64,000 nucleotides of DNA from Craterostigma plantagineum (taxonomy: Eukaryota; Streptophyta; Magnoliopsida; Lamiales; Linderniaceae). Shown here piece by piece: positions 45,910 through 58,612 of the stretch. The stretch lies in assembly GCA_027422505.1 (NCBI GenBank), contig JAPQWV010000305.1:1-64000 (forward strand), written 5' to 3'. The position numbers and the translations under genes are program-made. Numbering within the stretch: the first letter of the stretch is position 1; each line of letters begins with the position of its first letter. A model generated the notes under the pieces. The model saw nothing but the letters and a program-made list of their open reading frames with translations. It ran no database searches and was not told the DNA's origin.

Positions 45910-47274
45910 TCACCTTTCATGTCTAACAAGTATCATGACTATAGACTCCCGCTCAGCATCGTTTGACCTAAGAAAATAAAGCCTCACCGGATTAGATGCA
46001 ATCGCCCCAGCTATTGAAAAACGTTGTGATGAGGTCAAGTTAGCTGGCATGGTTCGAATAATTTCAGTAGCCATAATCTGTTTCTCCTCCATGTCACGAG
46101 CCACTCAAAGCTTCGAAGTAAGGCCTTCTAGACGAGCACATGTCTTTGCATTAAGCTCAGTCATGTGATTCAATACCATCTCTATGGAAGCATCAAACTT
46201 CCTTGGCCTGTTTCCTTATTTAAAACTCGTGGAATCTGGTTCAGCTACTCTCGATCGATCTTTGTTACACTCTGTTTCACGATTAAAGTTTCCTTCGGAA
46301 GTATCACCACCACAAAAGTAGACTCTTCGTATGACTGGTAGGGGTGGTCATTCGAGGTCGGGTTTCGGGTACCCGACCCGATCGTTTTTCCCCGATCGGG
46401 TTTAAATTGGGTCTAGATCGGGTCGGGTTTCAGGTAGCAATATGCTGCCCGAAAACACGATCGAGTACCCGACCATAGAAAAAAACTCATATGAAAATAA
46501 ATCAAACTAATAAAATAAAAAAACTCAAACATAATACTAAGCCCAACTAATAAACGAAAAAATATGTTTAGTTTTTAAACTTATTTTTCTTTTATGTTGT
46601 TGATTGTTTTTTTTTTATGTTGATGATTGAATTTTATTTTATTATTGATGGTGTCTAAATTTTTTTTAATGTTTATGGTGTTTAATTTGTTTATTGTTGA
46701 AGGAATTGAATTTAAGCTTATCTAAAGCTAAAAAATATAACTAAAATGAATAAATGAAAAAACATGAACCCGATCGGAGTACCATCGAACACATGGTGTT
46801 GATTTTTTTTGTTGGTGATGATGTGTTGAATTTATTTTTATTGTCGGTGGTGTTTTAATTATTTTATTGTTGAAAGAATTTGAATTAATTTAAGCTAAGT
46901 TAATTTTGTTTAAAAAACCCGAACCCGACCCCCAATCGGGTTTCGGGTACCCGATCCGAAAAACCCGAACCCCAAAAAAATCTGACCCAATCCCACCTCT
47001 AATGACTGGTTTGGGATCGATTTATAATTTCCTTATAAGTACAATGTTGCCTCATCTATCCCTAATGTTCTTTTATCAGATCAGCCGTAGACCCTTTTGT
47101 TCCCCTAGACCCTTCTATCTCCACCAAATGATCATCTACTTTTCTCTTTTTAGGTAATGCATCTGTGAAACTTATAGAATCCGCTCCAGTAGCTGTGTCT
47201 TTTCCAAATATTTGCTGCCAATCATAATAGAAAGACCATGTTTTGTTTCGCAAATCATATAATCTTGGTGGGAC
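45910..47274 (-). pseudogene. Myb/SANT-like gene, C-terminal exon, split by a hAT-like element
   Basis: A plausible acceptor (GGAATTGTAG|GTCCC) places the exon start at 47274. The reading contains VPPRLYDLRNKTWSFYYDWQ, then QIFGKD, the conserved segment after the Myb/SANT-like domain in this transposon-linked family. Two in-frame stops follow at about 47055-47064, then the hAT-like element (46339-47001). After it the conserved C-terminal block resumes: KFDASIEMVLNHMTELNA, ARLEGLTSKL and stop, then LTSSQRFSIAGAIASNPVRL, ending at 45910. The exon is therefore broken by an insertion and several stops. Confidence 0.75.
46339..47001. mobile_element. hAT-like MITE with exact 8-bp duplication
   Basis: 663 bp. 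Ends TAGGGGTGGTCATTCGAGG and (RC of right) TAGAGGTGGGATTGGGTC. Flanked by identical ATGACTGG at 46331-46338 and 47002-47009. The ends are rich in GGGTACCCGACCCGA-type palindromic words. No transposase. Confidence 0.88.
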
Positions 47275-47354
47275 CTACAATTCCACGTACGACATGAATA
47301 ATGATTATTTCGAATGAGAACAGAATAACCCGCTCCCTCCACCGTATACCCCTC

Positions 47355-48397
47355 TGTCAGGAACCGAAATTTCATATCATAATTTCATGCATTTATACAA
47401 ATTCATGCATTCATATTTCACTTTAAATATAGATAGAATAAGGTCGAATAAAGTGTTATAGTACTAGGTCCTCGAAGAGATAGAAGTGAATGCTACGAAA
47501 GTTAGAAATTTTTAGGGTTTTCTCAAGTTTTGAGAAACTTTATTTATTAATAAATTAGGACGTGCTGTGATGTTGAGTTATGATTCGAGATTTTAGAAAT
47601 TTGATCAGATAGATATTGAAATATATTGTTTGTTTGAAATTCAAAATCTCGATATTCAATTAAAGATCTCGACATAAAATGTCGATATGTAAATAAAATT
47701 TCGATAGATACAGATTTCGAGCATGGCCTCGACATTTGGAACATCTCGATATTTATGAGTTTGAACATGATTGTGAAAGGTTGATCTCGAGATATGTAGA
47801 AAGTAGCTGGGAAGATGTCGATATGTGTTGTACCATGAAATTCAAAAATCTCGATACCAATTGAAAATAGCGACATAAGGTGTAAAATTGAGAAGGAAAA
47901 TGTCGATAGATGTTAAAATTTGTTAGAAAATGTCGAGATAGGTTTGGAAGATGATTTGAAAATGTCGAAATATATATATAAAAAAAAAATTAACAAGGAA
48001 GATATCGAGAAGGTATTGATCATTTGAAATAATGTTTAATAAGGTCGAATGGATTAGGTGAAATCAAAAAGTTTCGTGACTTGGTATGGAAATTGGCCAA
48101 AAGGAAAGACTAGTTTATATTATAATAATGATTATTATTAGCTAAGGACAAGTATAGGTGTATCACACGTAAATCAAATAAAGATAAGATCCAACACTTT
48201 GTTATCATTAGAACAACTTGTGAAAATAGAAGAAACGAGATTCATATCATTATGAACTTACGAAGCTAACTAAGGAGCAAACTCACACCGTGATTAAACC
48301 AGCTAAGGGAAAAGTAAGAATCATTTTTGCTATTTCATAATATACATGTAGTTATAGGGATTAATAAATGATAAGCAAGTGTATTTAGAAGATTTCG

Positions 48398-48435
<38 letters not shown>

Positions 48436-50638
48436 GGTTTCTTAAATTTTTCTGAAAGGATTTCATCTATGATTGTTTGGGTGGTTTCGATATTAGAATT
48501 TGTTAATATTTTAATTGTTTGAATCTTTAATGAGTATTCTAACATTATTAAGTATCTTAGTTAGATAAATAAATTTTGATGTATGAACATGTTTGGTAAC
48601 GAGGTAATTTGAAATTTTCGATACACTTATGTTCTTGAGAATGCTTGAGTTTGATCGAATTTCTGGAGAAATTTTGAAAGGGAAATGTGTTTTAATTTTA
48701 AGGGTATTGCAGTATAGAATGTCGAAATGAATTAGGTAAAATCTCGAGATATGATGTCGAAATAAACTTGGTATATAATGTCGAGCTATGTTATGATGTT
48801 GGGGACACACATGTCGAAATCTATTACAATGTCGAGATGCATTTTGAGTTATAATGTCGAGATGCATTTTGAGTTATAATGTCGAGATGTATTAGGAATA
48901 TATCGAAAGATGGATGTCGTAAAGGTATATCGAGATTGTTAAGAAATATGGAATAATGATTTCGACCTAAAATCTCGAATTCAATAAGGAAAATCTCGAA
49001 TGACATATTGTGATTAAGAAATACAAGTATAACAAATCTCGAGATGGATGGGAAAAACTTGAAGATTTGAAATCTATTATCGTAAAGTTAGATTATTAAA
49101 ATCAAAATGTCGAAGCATACAAGTTATAATTTTGATTGGTTAGCAATCCAAAAGTAAGCACACGTGTGGGATGGTAAGAGCAATACTAATAATGACTAAT
49201 GAATAATTCCTTAGCTTTAAAGTAATAGACTTTATTAATAAGAACTTGTTACGATAGAACAAAATATATATGTGTGTATGTATTATTTTTCTATAAGATC
49301 TTTGGTATGATACAAATCTTTAGAATTTAATAAATTTCGATATTTTAAGGGTTTTCAATACAATAAAAATTAGGGTTTTTAATAATATTTTCGGTATAGT
49401 ATAGTTATCAATTTTTAATGCAAGTTTCAATATTGATCCAAAATATAACTTCTAAGCCAATAATGTAATATAAGTAATGAATAGAAAGGTGAAGGTTACG
49501 GACAAAAACGATCATGCATAATAAAGCATGCATATCACGCACACATGTCACTATAGGAATTTTATATTTACCAGATAAATATTTTTATAGGTCAGGATTC
49601 AGAAAAAGGCAACGACAAAGTCGAGTGAGGCTTTAAGCCATACTGTGAGTATGATATGCAACATGTGTTCTGTTATTATGTGCTTTATGTGAATTACATG
49701 ATTGATGGTTTTTCTTATAGACATAATATATTTGAAATGAACGTGAATTATGTGGCCATAATGTGTTACGGTGATAAGTGTTATTCAATGGTGCATGGAA
49801 TTGTAGTGTCATATAAGGTGAAAGTATAGCATTGCATACGAATAATAATGAAAAGAGAAACCGTTATGACTGCTACGACATCGGACGACTTGATACACAG
49901 CTACGGTTACATCCCTACAAATAGGGGGATTACAGAGTCCTGTACAGGCAAACAAAAATATATTATAGTTACAGAGTCCCATGCATGGGCCCCTACGGGG
50001 TCAATAGTACGAGTCTAGCAGGTCATAACGGAAGTATCAAAAATAAATGATCATGTGGAATTGCGTTGGACTATGGAGTACATAAATGATTTTATGGACT
50101 ATTGTTATATGACAAACTTGGATGATTGATTAAGTAATGATTATAAGTCGAAGTGTCTACAGTACGAGTGTCATGATTTTACGGATTTTACGAACTATGG
50201 TATATTCCTTAGAAATGTGTATGTAAGCAAACGAAAAGAAGAAATTAATTTTCTGTTACAGTTTTATTTATTATTTGTATAATGGAATAACATGTTGCGA
50301 TCATACTCTGAATAGTTATTTTCACAGTTGCTGTAGATACCTAGCAGGCAACTTAGAGTGCATCTTCATACGAAAGCATGGATTCAAGGTTGGCCGGCTA
50401 CGCTCTCACCTACTCCCCTAAGTTCATCGTGTGCATGTAGTATAAGAACCATTAGTGTCTTTCATATGATGCATAAGAAATATGATATGTTAATATATAT
50501 GTATAATACGCGTGAAAGTAACGAGACAGATGTACGCTCCCGTTTATGTATATAAGGCATGGTTGTAGAAAGGCGAAAAATTTTATGCGAAAAATATAAC
50601 AGCTGCGCGAATAAAGTAATAGAAAACGGGACGTTACA
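47355..50638 (+). repeat. Tekay-like 5' LTR
   Basis: TGTCAGGAACC...GGGACGTTACA. It has many dispersed ATGTCGA and TCTCGA words, a TA microsatellite at about 48402-48432 and a 29-bp tandem at 48820-48890. The frames inside (for example 50358-50555) recur exactly in the other LTR. Confidence 0.95.
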
Positions 50639-50641
50639 TGT

Positions 50642-50653
50642 ATGGTATCAGAG
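50642..50653 (+). promoter_or_regulatory. Tekay-like primer-binding site
   Basis: TGGTATCAGAGC, complementary to initiator tRNA-Met, a few bases after the LTR. Confidence 0.92.
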
Positions 50654-50755
50654 CCTAGGTTTTAGGTTCTGTAGACATTTGCATGGTATGTGCATTTTTA
50701 TGGTCTGCCCTGAAATTCTTTTTGCATATTTAGGAGAAGGGCAATAAGTGAACCA

Positions 50756-51868
50756 TTGCATGTAGAACACGATGAACCTACGATAGGGGGAGGAGGAAGA
50801 TCGGTTGTACCTGAATCTAATTCATCTCATACGCTTATGCGTAATGAGCGTGAAAATCCCCTGACAATTCCCCGTGAAAGGCGATATGATAAGCTTAGGA
50901 AATTGGGTGCTGTGGATTTTATGGGAACAACGGATCCTGCTGAGGCAGAAACGTGGCTAAAACGAACAGAGAGGGTTTTTAATATGATGCAGTGTACACC
51001 AGAGGAGAAGTTTGATTATGCAGTGTCACTCTTACAAGGGCATGCATATGAATGGTGGGAAACAGTTCCAGATAGTATGGCACAACCTCCAGTGCTAACT
51101 TGGGAGGATTTCTTAAGAGAATTCAATGACACCTATATGCCAGAAGTTTATAAGGATCAGAAGGAAAAGGAGTTCCTGGAACTTAAGCAAGGAAATAAGT
51201 CTGTAGGTGAATACGAGGTGTTGTTCAATCAGCTGTCCCGTTATGCTCCTCATATGGTTGCTACTGAAAGAAACAAGTGTCGAAGATTTGAATCTGGACT
51301 TCGATATACAATTTGAAATCGTATCACTCCCTCTGATATGGAATCCTATGGCAGATTAAGGGCAGCGACTATTCGTGCTGAAAAGTTAGAAACAGAATCG
51401 AAAAACTATCAAAGTAGTAAAAGGAGGGCAGGTGAAGAATCGTCGAGCGGAAAATTTAAAAAGGTTGGTAATCCATCGAGATCGATGAACACATCAAGTG
51501 GTCCTGCCAGAAGTAGTATGGGGGGAACAAGAACTGTTGGACGAGGGACCGGAATTCCTCAACCAATACCAGTGTGTGAACATTGTGGAAAGAATCACAC
51601 TGGTGTCTGTAGATGGCTCACTGGCGAATGTTTCAAATGTGGTCAACGTGGACATTTGGCTAGAAATTGTCCAATGTCGCAAACGCAACCTACAGTGGAG
51701 CAATCAAGAGTTAGTGGACCCTCCACTAATCGTGGAAGGGGAAGGGGTCGAGGATCTTATAACAGTGGTGCAGGAAGAGGAGAGTCTGGAGGACAAGCTT
51801 ACGGACAACCAGCACAGGGTAGGATTTTCACAATGACTCGGGAAGAAGCCAAGAGGGGTCACGTATAA
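50756..51868 (+). pseudogene. Tekay-like gag with one in-frame stop
   Basis: The capsid core contains FMGTTDPAEAETWLKRTERV, then FNMMQ, YEWWETVPDS and YMPEVYKDQKEKEFLELKQG. A zinc knuckle CFKCGQRGHLARNC (about 51628-51670) binds RNA, followed by an Arg/Gly-rich tail. A TGA at 51314-51316 interrupts the frame, and the same protein continues at once (NRITPSDMESYGRLRA). The start is unclear: the frame is open upstream without an ATG, and the first in-frame ATG is at about 50837. A frameshift near 51866 separates it from protease. Confidence 0.88.
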
Positions 51869-51879
51869 TCACGGGTAAG

Positions 51880-54831
51880 CTATCTATATGTGATATTGAT
51901 GCATATGTTTTATTCGATCCAGGCGCAACGCACTCATTCATGTCACGAACATTTGCATCATTATTACATGATAAACCCGAAACCTTGGAAAATAAAGTAA
52001 ATGTTAGACTTCCAACGGGTGAGATGGTCATAATAAGTACAGTATACTCGCAATGTAAAATTGTCAGTGATGGGGTAGAGATGCAGGCGACCTTATTAGT
52101 TTTACCCTTAACGGATTTCGACGTAATATTAGGCATGGACTGGCTGTCTCGATATCGAGCAAAACTAGATTGTTTTAAAAAGGAAATTGAATTGTTTCTT
52201 TCGGATCAAACACATATAGTGTTTAAAGGAGAAAGGAATGTATGGACGGCATGTCAGATTTCTAGTTTACAAGCATCCAAATTGGTAAGAAAAGGGTGCC
52301 AATGTTATATGGCGTATATTATAGATACACGATTGTGCGGATTAAAGGTGGAGGATATTGCTGTGGTAAATGAATATCCTGATGTGTTTCCGGAGGATTT
52401 GTCTGGATTACCACCAGATCGAGATACAGAGTTTACGATTGAACTACAACCTGACACGGCACCAATTTCTATTCCACCGTATCGAATGGCACCGATAGAG
52501 TTGAACGAGTTAAAAGTACAGTTGAAGGAATTATTAGACAAAGGATATATACGGCCAAGTGTATCACCATGGGGAGCGCCTGTACTCTTTGTTAAAAAGA
52601 AGGATGGTACACTTAGATTATGTATCGACTATAGACAGTTGAACAAAGTTACGGTGAAAAACAAGTATCCGTTGCCCCGAATTGACGATTTGTTCGACCA
52701 ACTACAAGGGTCTAAGGTCTTTTCAAATATTGATCTAAGATTGGGGTACCTTCAAATAAAGATTGCAAAAGATGATATTCCAAAGACGGCCTTTAGAACA
52801 AGATATGGGCATTATGAATTCTTGGTTATGCCGTTTGGACTGACGAATGCCCCTGCAGTCTTTATGGCATTAGTGAATGATGTCTTTCGACCCTACTTGG
52901 ACCAGTTCGTGATTGTCTTCATAGACGATATATTGGTGTATTCTAGGTCAAAGAAAGAACACGAACAACATTTAAGAATTGTTCTTCAAACTTTACGAGA
53001 AAAGAAGCTGTATGCAAAGTTATCAAAATGCGAATTTTGGTTGGATCAAGTAGTATTTTTGGGCCACGTGGTATCTGGTGAAGGAATTCAAGTCGATCCT
53101 AAGAAAATTGAAGCAGTAATCAAATGGGAAAGTCCTAAGAACGTGGCAGAAGTTCGTAGTTTTCTAGGTTTGGCTGGATATTATAGACGGTTCGTAGAGA
53201 ATTTTTCTTTAATAGCCGCTCCAATGACGAAATTATTACGAAAAGGGACGATTTTTAAATGGACCGAAGAGTGTCAGAAGAGTTTTGAAGAATTAAAGAA
53301 GCGATTAACAACAACTCCAGTGTTAACCATTCCATCAGGTACAGATGGATTTGTAATTTACAGTGACGCATCTCATCAAGGATGGGGATGTATTTTAATG
53401 CAACATGGAAAAGTAGTGGCATATGCGTCACGGCAGTTAAAGCCGTATGAAATATCCTATCCAACACATGATTTGGAATTAGCGGCAGTAGTGTTCGCAT
53501 TAAAAATATGGCGACATTATTTATATGGTACGAAATTTCAGATTTTCACCGATCATAAAAGTCTGAAGTATTTACTGTGTCAGAAAGAATTGAATATGAG
53601 ACAAAGGCGATGGATTGAGCTGTTAAAGGATTATGATTGCACTATAGAGTATCATCCAGGAAAAGCAAATGTTGTAGCAGACGCATTAAGTCGAAAATCA
53701 TATTCATTATCGAATCTGATCAGTCTAAGGAAGATGAATGTAGAAATAGAAGAGAATGATATAGGTGTTGTATGTGCTGCAATGGTAATTCATCCTATTA
53801 TGTTGGATCGAATAAAGCAAGCTCAGCTTAAGGATGAAAAATTGGCGAGAATTGCGGAAAAAGTAAAACAAGGGTTGACGAAGTCGTTTATCATAAATGA
53901 AAACGGTGTTATGACTATCAATAGTCCACTATGTGTTCCCAGCATTGATAACATTCGGCAGGAATTAATGGATGAAGCGCATACTGCCCCTTATGCTATG
54001 CATCCGGGCAGTACAAAAATGTATCAAACTATCAAATCTCATTATTGGTGGCCAAGGATGAAGAAAGATGTAGCAGAATACGTGTTAAAATGTTTAACTT
54101 GTCAACAGATCAAAGCCGAACACCAAGCACCTGTTGGTAAATTACATCCTTTACCCATACCAGTTTGGAAATGGGAACGAATAACAATGGATTTTCTCTA
54201 TGGTCTGCCTCCAACAGCTAAGAAAAATGATGCTGTTTGGGTAATTGTTGATAGACTTACGAAGTCAGCTCACTTTTTGCCATTTAAATGGGGTTCTACA
54301 TTGGAATATTTGGCAAAAAGATACGTCAATGAAATAGTTCGGCTACATGGAGTACCTATATCTATTGTATCTGATCGAGATCCTAGGTTCAATTCCAGAT
54401 TTTGGGGAAAGTTACAGGAAGCACTCGGAACAAAATTGCATTTTAGTACGGCGTTTCACCCGCAGACAGATGGACAGTCAGAAAGGACAATACAAACCCT
54501 GGAAGATATGCTTCGAGCATGTGTAATTGAATTTAAAGGATCATGGGATGATTATATAGCGCTAATGGAATTCGCCTATAATAATCAATATCACTCAAGT
54601 ATCGGTATGGCACCTTACGAAGCTTTATATGGTCGAAAGTGCCGAAATCCAATATGTTGGGACATGGAAGGTGAACGGGTATTAGAAGGGCTAGATTTGA
54701 TTCAAGATACAATGGAAAAGATAAAAGTTGTTAAAATTCGGCTTAAAGCAGCTCAAGATCGGCAAAAGAGTTACATTGATCAACATCGACGGGACATGGA
54801 ATATGAAATTGGAGAGAAAGTATTTCTATGA
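51880..54831 (+). pseudogene. Tekay-like pol: protease, reverse transcriptase, RNase H, integrase
   Basis: A long frame with 963 codons from 51940. Protease: [14 protein letters not shown] just upstream of 51940, then [11 protein letters not shown]. Reverse transcriptase: [14 protein letters not shown] and FIDDILVYS, with catalytic Asp near codon 327. RNase [14 protein letters not shown] (about 470) and FTDHKSLKY. Integrase: [20 protein letters not shown] and CLTCQQIK (about 690-724), the core Asp residues in TMDFLYGLP (750) and VSDRDPRF (810), and Glu in [10 protein letters not shown] (846). All catalytic residues are present. The frame ends at TGA 54829-54831, after which integrase continues. 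Confidence 0.92.
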
Positions 54832-55260
54832 GTATCACCATGGAAAGGTGTTCTAAGATTCGGAAAGAAAGGAAAGTTAAGTCCACGTTATATTGGACCT
54901 TATGAAATACTTGAAAGAATTGGACCGTTAGCATATCGACTAGCGTTACCACCAGAATTGTCGCAAATACATAATGTTTTTCATGTCAGCATGCTGCGAC
55001 GGTATAGATCAGATCCTTCACATATTTTACAGGATGAACCGGTAAATGTTTCTGAAGATCTCAGTTATGTGGAAGAACCGGCAGAAATTCTTGAATATGC
55101 CGATAAACAATTACGGAATAAAACAATTCCGATGGTAAAAATACGATGGAAAAATCACTCAACGCGGGAAGCTACTTGGGAAACAATGGAAAACATGAAG
55201 ACACAATACCCATGGCTATTTCTTAATAACGGTACGAAATTTCGAGGTCGAAATTTTTAA
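54832..55260 (+). pseudogene. Tekay-like integrase C-terminus and chromodomain
   Basis: Same frame as the upstream pol, after one TGA. KLSPRYIGPYEILERIGPLA and IHNVFHVSMLRRY are the usual integrase tail blocks. The chromodomain at about 55069-55230 (YVEEPAEILEYADKQLRNKT, VKIRWKNH, EATWETMENM, YPWLF) is thought to direct insertion into heterochromatin. The final TAA is directly followed by the purine tract. Confidence 0.9.
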
Positions 55261-55273
55261 AGGGGGGAAGAAT
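55259..55273 (+). promoter_or_regulatory. Tekay-like polypurine tract
   Basis: AAAGGGGGGAAGAAT immediately before the 3' LTR and overlapping the pol stop codon. Confidence 0.88.
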
Positions 55274-56324
55274 TGTCAGGAACCGAAATTTCATATCATA
55301 ATTTCATGCATTTATACAAATTCATGCATTCATATTTCACTTTAAATATAGATAGAATAAGGTCGAATAAAGTGTTATAGTACTAGGTCCTCGAAGAGAT
55401 AGAAGTGAATGCTACGAAAGTTAGAAATTTTTAGGGTTTTCTCAGGTTTTGAGAAACTTTATTTATTAATAAATTAGGACGTGCTGTGATGTTGAGTTAT
55501 GATTCGAGATTTTAGAAATTTGATCAGATAGATATTGAAATATATTGTTTGTTTGCAATTCAAAATCTCGATATTCAATTAAAGATCTCGACATATACGA
55601 TTAAAATGTCGATATGTAAATAAAATTTCGATAGATACAGATTTCGAGCATGGCCTCGACATTTGGAACATCTCGATATTTATGAGTTTGAACATGATTG
55701 TGAAAGGTTGATCTCGAGATATGTAGAAAGTAGCTGGGAAGATGTCGATATGTGTTGTACCATGAAATTCAAAAATCTCGATACCAATTGAAAATAGCGA
55801 CATAAGGTGTAAAATTGAGAAGGAAAATGTCGATAGATGTTAAAATTTGTTAGAAAATGTCGAGATAGGTTTGGAAGATGATTTGAAAATGTCGAAATAT
55901 ATATATAAAAAAAAAATTAACAAGGAAGATATCGAGAAGGTATTGATCATTTGAAATAATGTTTAATAAGGTCGAATGGATTAGGTGAAATCAAAAAGTT
56001 TCGTGACTTGGTATGGAAATTGGTCAAAAGGAAAGACTAGTTTATATTATAATAATGATTATTATTAGCTAAGGACAAGTATAGGTGTATCACACGTAAA
56101 TCAAATAAAGATAAGATCCAACACTTTGTTATCATTAGAACAACTTGTGAAAATAGAAGAAACGAGATTCATATCATTATGAACTTACGAAGCTAACTAA
56201 GGAGCAAACTCACACCGTGATTAAACCAGCTAAGGGAAAAGTAAGAATCGTTTTTGCTATTTCATAATATACATATAGTTATAGGGATTAATAAATGATA
56301 AGCAAGTGTATTTAGAAGATTTCG

Positions 56325-56376
<52 letters not shown>

Positions 56377-58607
56377 TATAATATATATATATATATTAGG
56401 GTTTCTTAAATTTTTCTGAAAGGATTTCATCTATGATTGTTTGGGTGGTTTCGATATTAGAATTTGTTAATATTTTAATTGTTTGAATCTTTAATGAGTA
56501 TTCTAACATTATTAAGTATCTTAGTTAGATAAATAAATTTTGATGTATGAACATGTTTGTGGTAACGAGGTAATTTGAAATTTTCGATACACTTATGTTC
56601 TTGAGAATGCTTGAGTTTGATCGAATTTCTGGAGAAATTTTGAAAGGGAAATGTGTTTTAATTTTAAGGGTATTGCAGTATAGAATGTCGAAATGAATTA
56701 GGTAAAATCTCGAGATATGATGTCGAAATAAACTTGGTATATAATGTCGAGCTATGTTATGATGTTGGGAACACACATGTCGAAATCTATTACAATGTCG
56801 AGATGCATTTTGAGTTATAATGTCGAGATGCATTTTGAGTTATAATGTCGAGATGTATTAGGAATATATCGAAAGATGGATGTCGTAAAGGTATATCGAG
56901 ATTGTTAAGAAATATGGAATAATGATTTCGACATAAAATCTCGAATTCAATAAGGAAAATCTCGAATGACATATGGTGATTAAGAAATACAAGTATAACA
57001 AATCTCGAGATGGATGGGAAAAACTTGAAGATTTGAAATCTATTATCGTAAAGTTAGATTATTAAAATCAAAATGTCGAAGCATACAAGTTATAATTTTG
57101 ATTGGTTAGCAATCCAAAAGTAAGCACACGTGTGGGATGGTAAGAGCAATACTAATAATGACTAATGAATAATTCCTTAGCTTTAAAGTAATCGACTTTA
57201 TTAATAAGAACTTGTATATACGATAGAACAAAATATATATGTGTGTATGTATTATTTTTCTATAAGATCTTTGGTATGATACAAATCTTTAGAATTTAAT
57301 AAATTTCGATATTTTAAGGGTTTTCAATACAATAAAAATTAGGGTTTTTAATAATATTTTCGGTATAGTATAGTTATCAATTTTTAATGCAAGTTTCAAT
57401 ATTGATCCAAAATATAACTTCTAAGCCAATAATGTAATATAAGTAATGAATAGAAAGGTGAAGGTTACGGACAAAAACGATCATGCATAATAAAGCATGC
57501 ATATCACGCACACATGTCACTATAGGAATTTTATATTTACCAGATAAATATTTTTGTAGGTCAGGATTCAGAAAAAGTCAAGGACAAAGTCGAGTGAGGC
57601 TTTAAGCCATACTGTGAGTATGATATGCAACATGTGTTCTGTTATTATGTGCTTTATGTGAATTACATGATTGATGGTTTTTCTTATAGACATAATATAT
57701 TTGAAATGAACGTGAATTATGTGGCCATAATGTGTTACGGTGATAAGTGTTATTCAATGGTGCATGGAATGTAGTGTCATATAAGGTGAAAGTATAGCAT
57801 TGCATACGAATAATAATGAAAAGAGAAACCGTTATGACTGCTACGACATTGGACGACTTGATACACAGCTACGGTTACATCCCTACAAATAGGGGGATTA
57901 CAGAGTCCTGTACAGGCAAACAAAAATATATTATAGTTACAGAGTCCCATGCATGGGCCCCTACGGGGTCAATAGTACGAGTCTAGCAGGTCATAACGGA
58001 AGTATCAAAAATAAATGATCATGTGGAATTGCGTTGGACTATGGAGTACATAAATGATTTTATGGACTATTGTTATATGACAAACTTGGATGATTGATTA
58101 AGTAATGATTATAAGTCGAAGTGTTTACAGTACGAGTGTCATGATTTTACGGATTTTACGAACTATGGTATATTCCTTAGAAATGTGTATGTAAGCAAAC
58201 GAAAAGAAGAAATTAATTTTCTGTTACAGTTTTATTTATTATTTGTATAATGGAATAACATGTTGCGATCATACTCTGAATAGTTATTTTCACAGTTGCT
58301 GTAGATACCTAGCAGGCAACTTAGAGTGCATCTTCATACGAAAGCATGGATTCAAGGTTGGCCGGCTACGCTCTCACCTACTCCCCTAAGTTCATCGTGT
58401 GCATGTAGTATAAGAACCATTAGTGTCTTTCATATGATGCATAAGAAATATGATATGTTAATATATATGTATAATACGCGTGAAAGTAACGAGACAGATG
58501 TACGCTCCCGTTTATGTATATAAGGCATGGTTGTAGAAAGGCGAAAAATTTTATGCGAAAAAATATAACAGCTGCGCGAATAAAGTAATAGAAAGCGGGA
58601 CGTTACA
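55274..58607 (+). repeat. Tekay-like 3' LTR
   Basis: 3,334 bp, partner of 47355-50638. It differs mainly by a longer TA tract (56329-56395), small insertions such as TATACGATT near 55595, and scattered substitutions. Confidence 0.95.
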
Positions 58608-58612
58608 CCCTC

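Larger units (their letters stand above)
47355..58607 (+). mobile_element. Tekay/Del-like Ty3 chromovirus with 3.3-kb LTRs
   Basis: 11,253 bp with LTRs of 3,284 and 3,334 bp and the exact target duplication CCCTC (47350-47354 and 58608-58612). It has an initiator-Met tRNA primer site and the purine tract AAAGGGGGGAAGAAT. It encodes gag, protease, reverse transcriptase, RNase H, integrase and a C-terminal chromodomain on the plus strand. The chromodomain and very long LTRs fit the Tekay (Del) branch. The coding region is nearly intact apart from two in-frame TGA codons and one frameshift, and the LTRs are very similar. It lies inside the intron of the Myb/SANT-like pseudogene. Confidence 0.95.

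Noticed and set aside
50358..58523. 65-aa frame repeated exactly at 58326-58523
   Set aside because: Both copies lie in the Tekay-like LTRs. It is a duplication by retrotransposition with no independent sign of coding.
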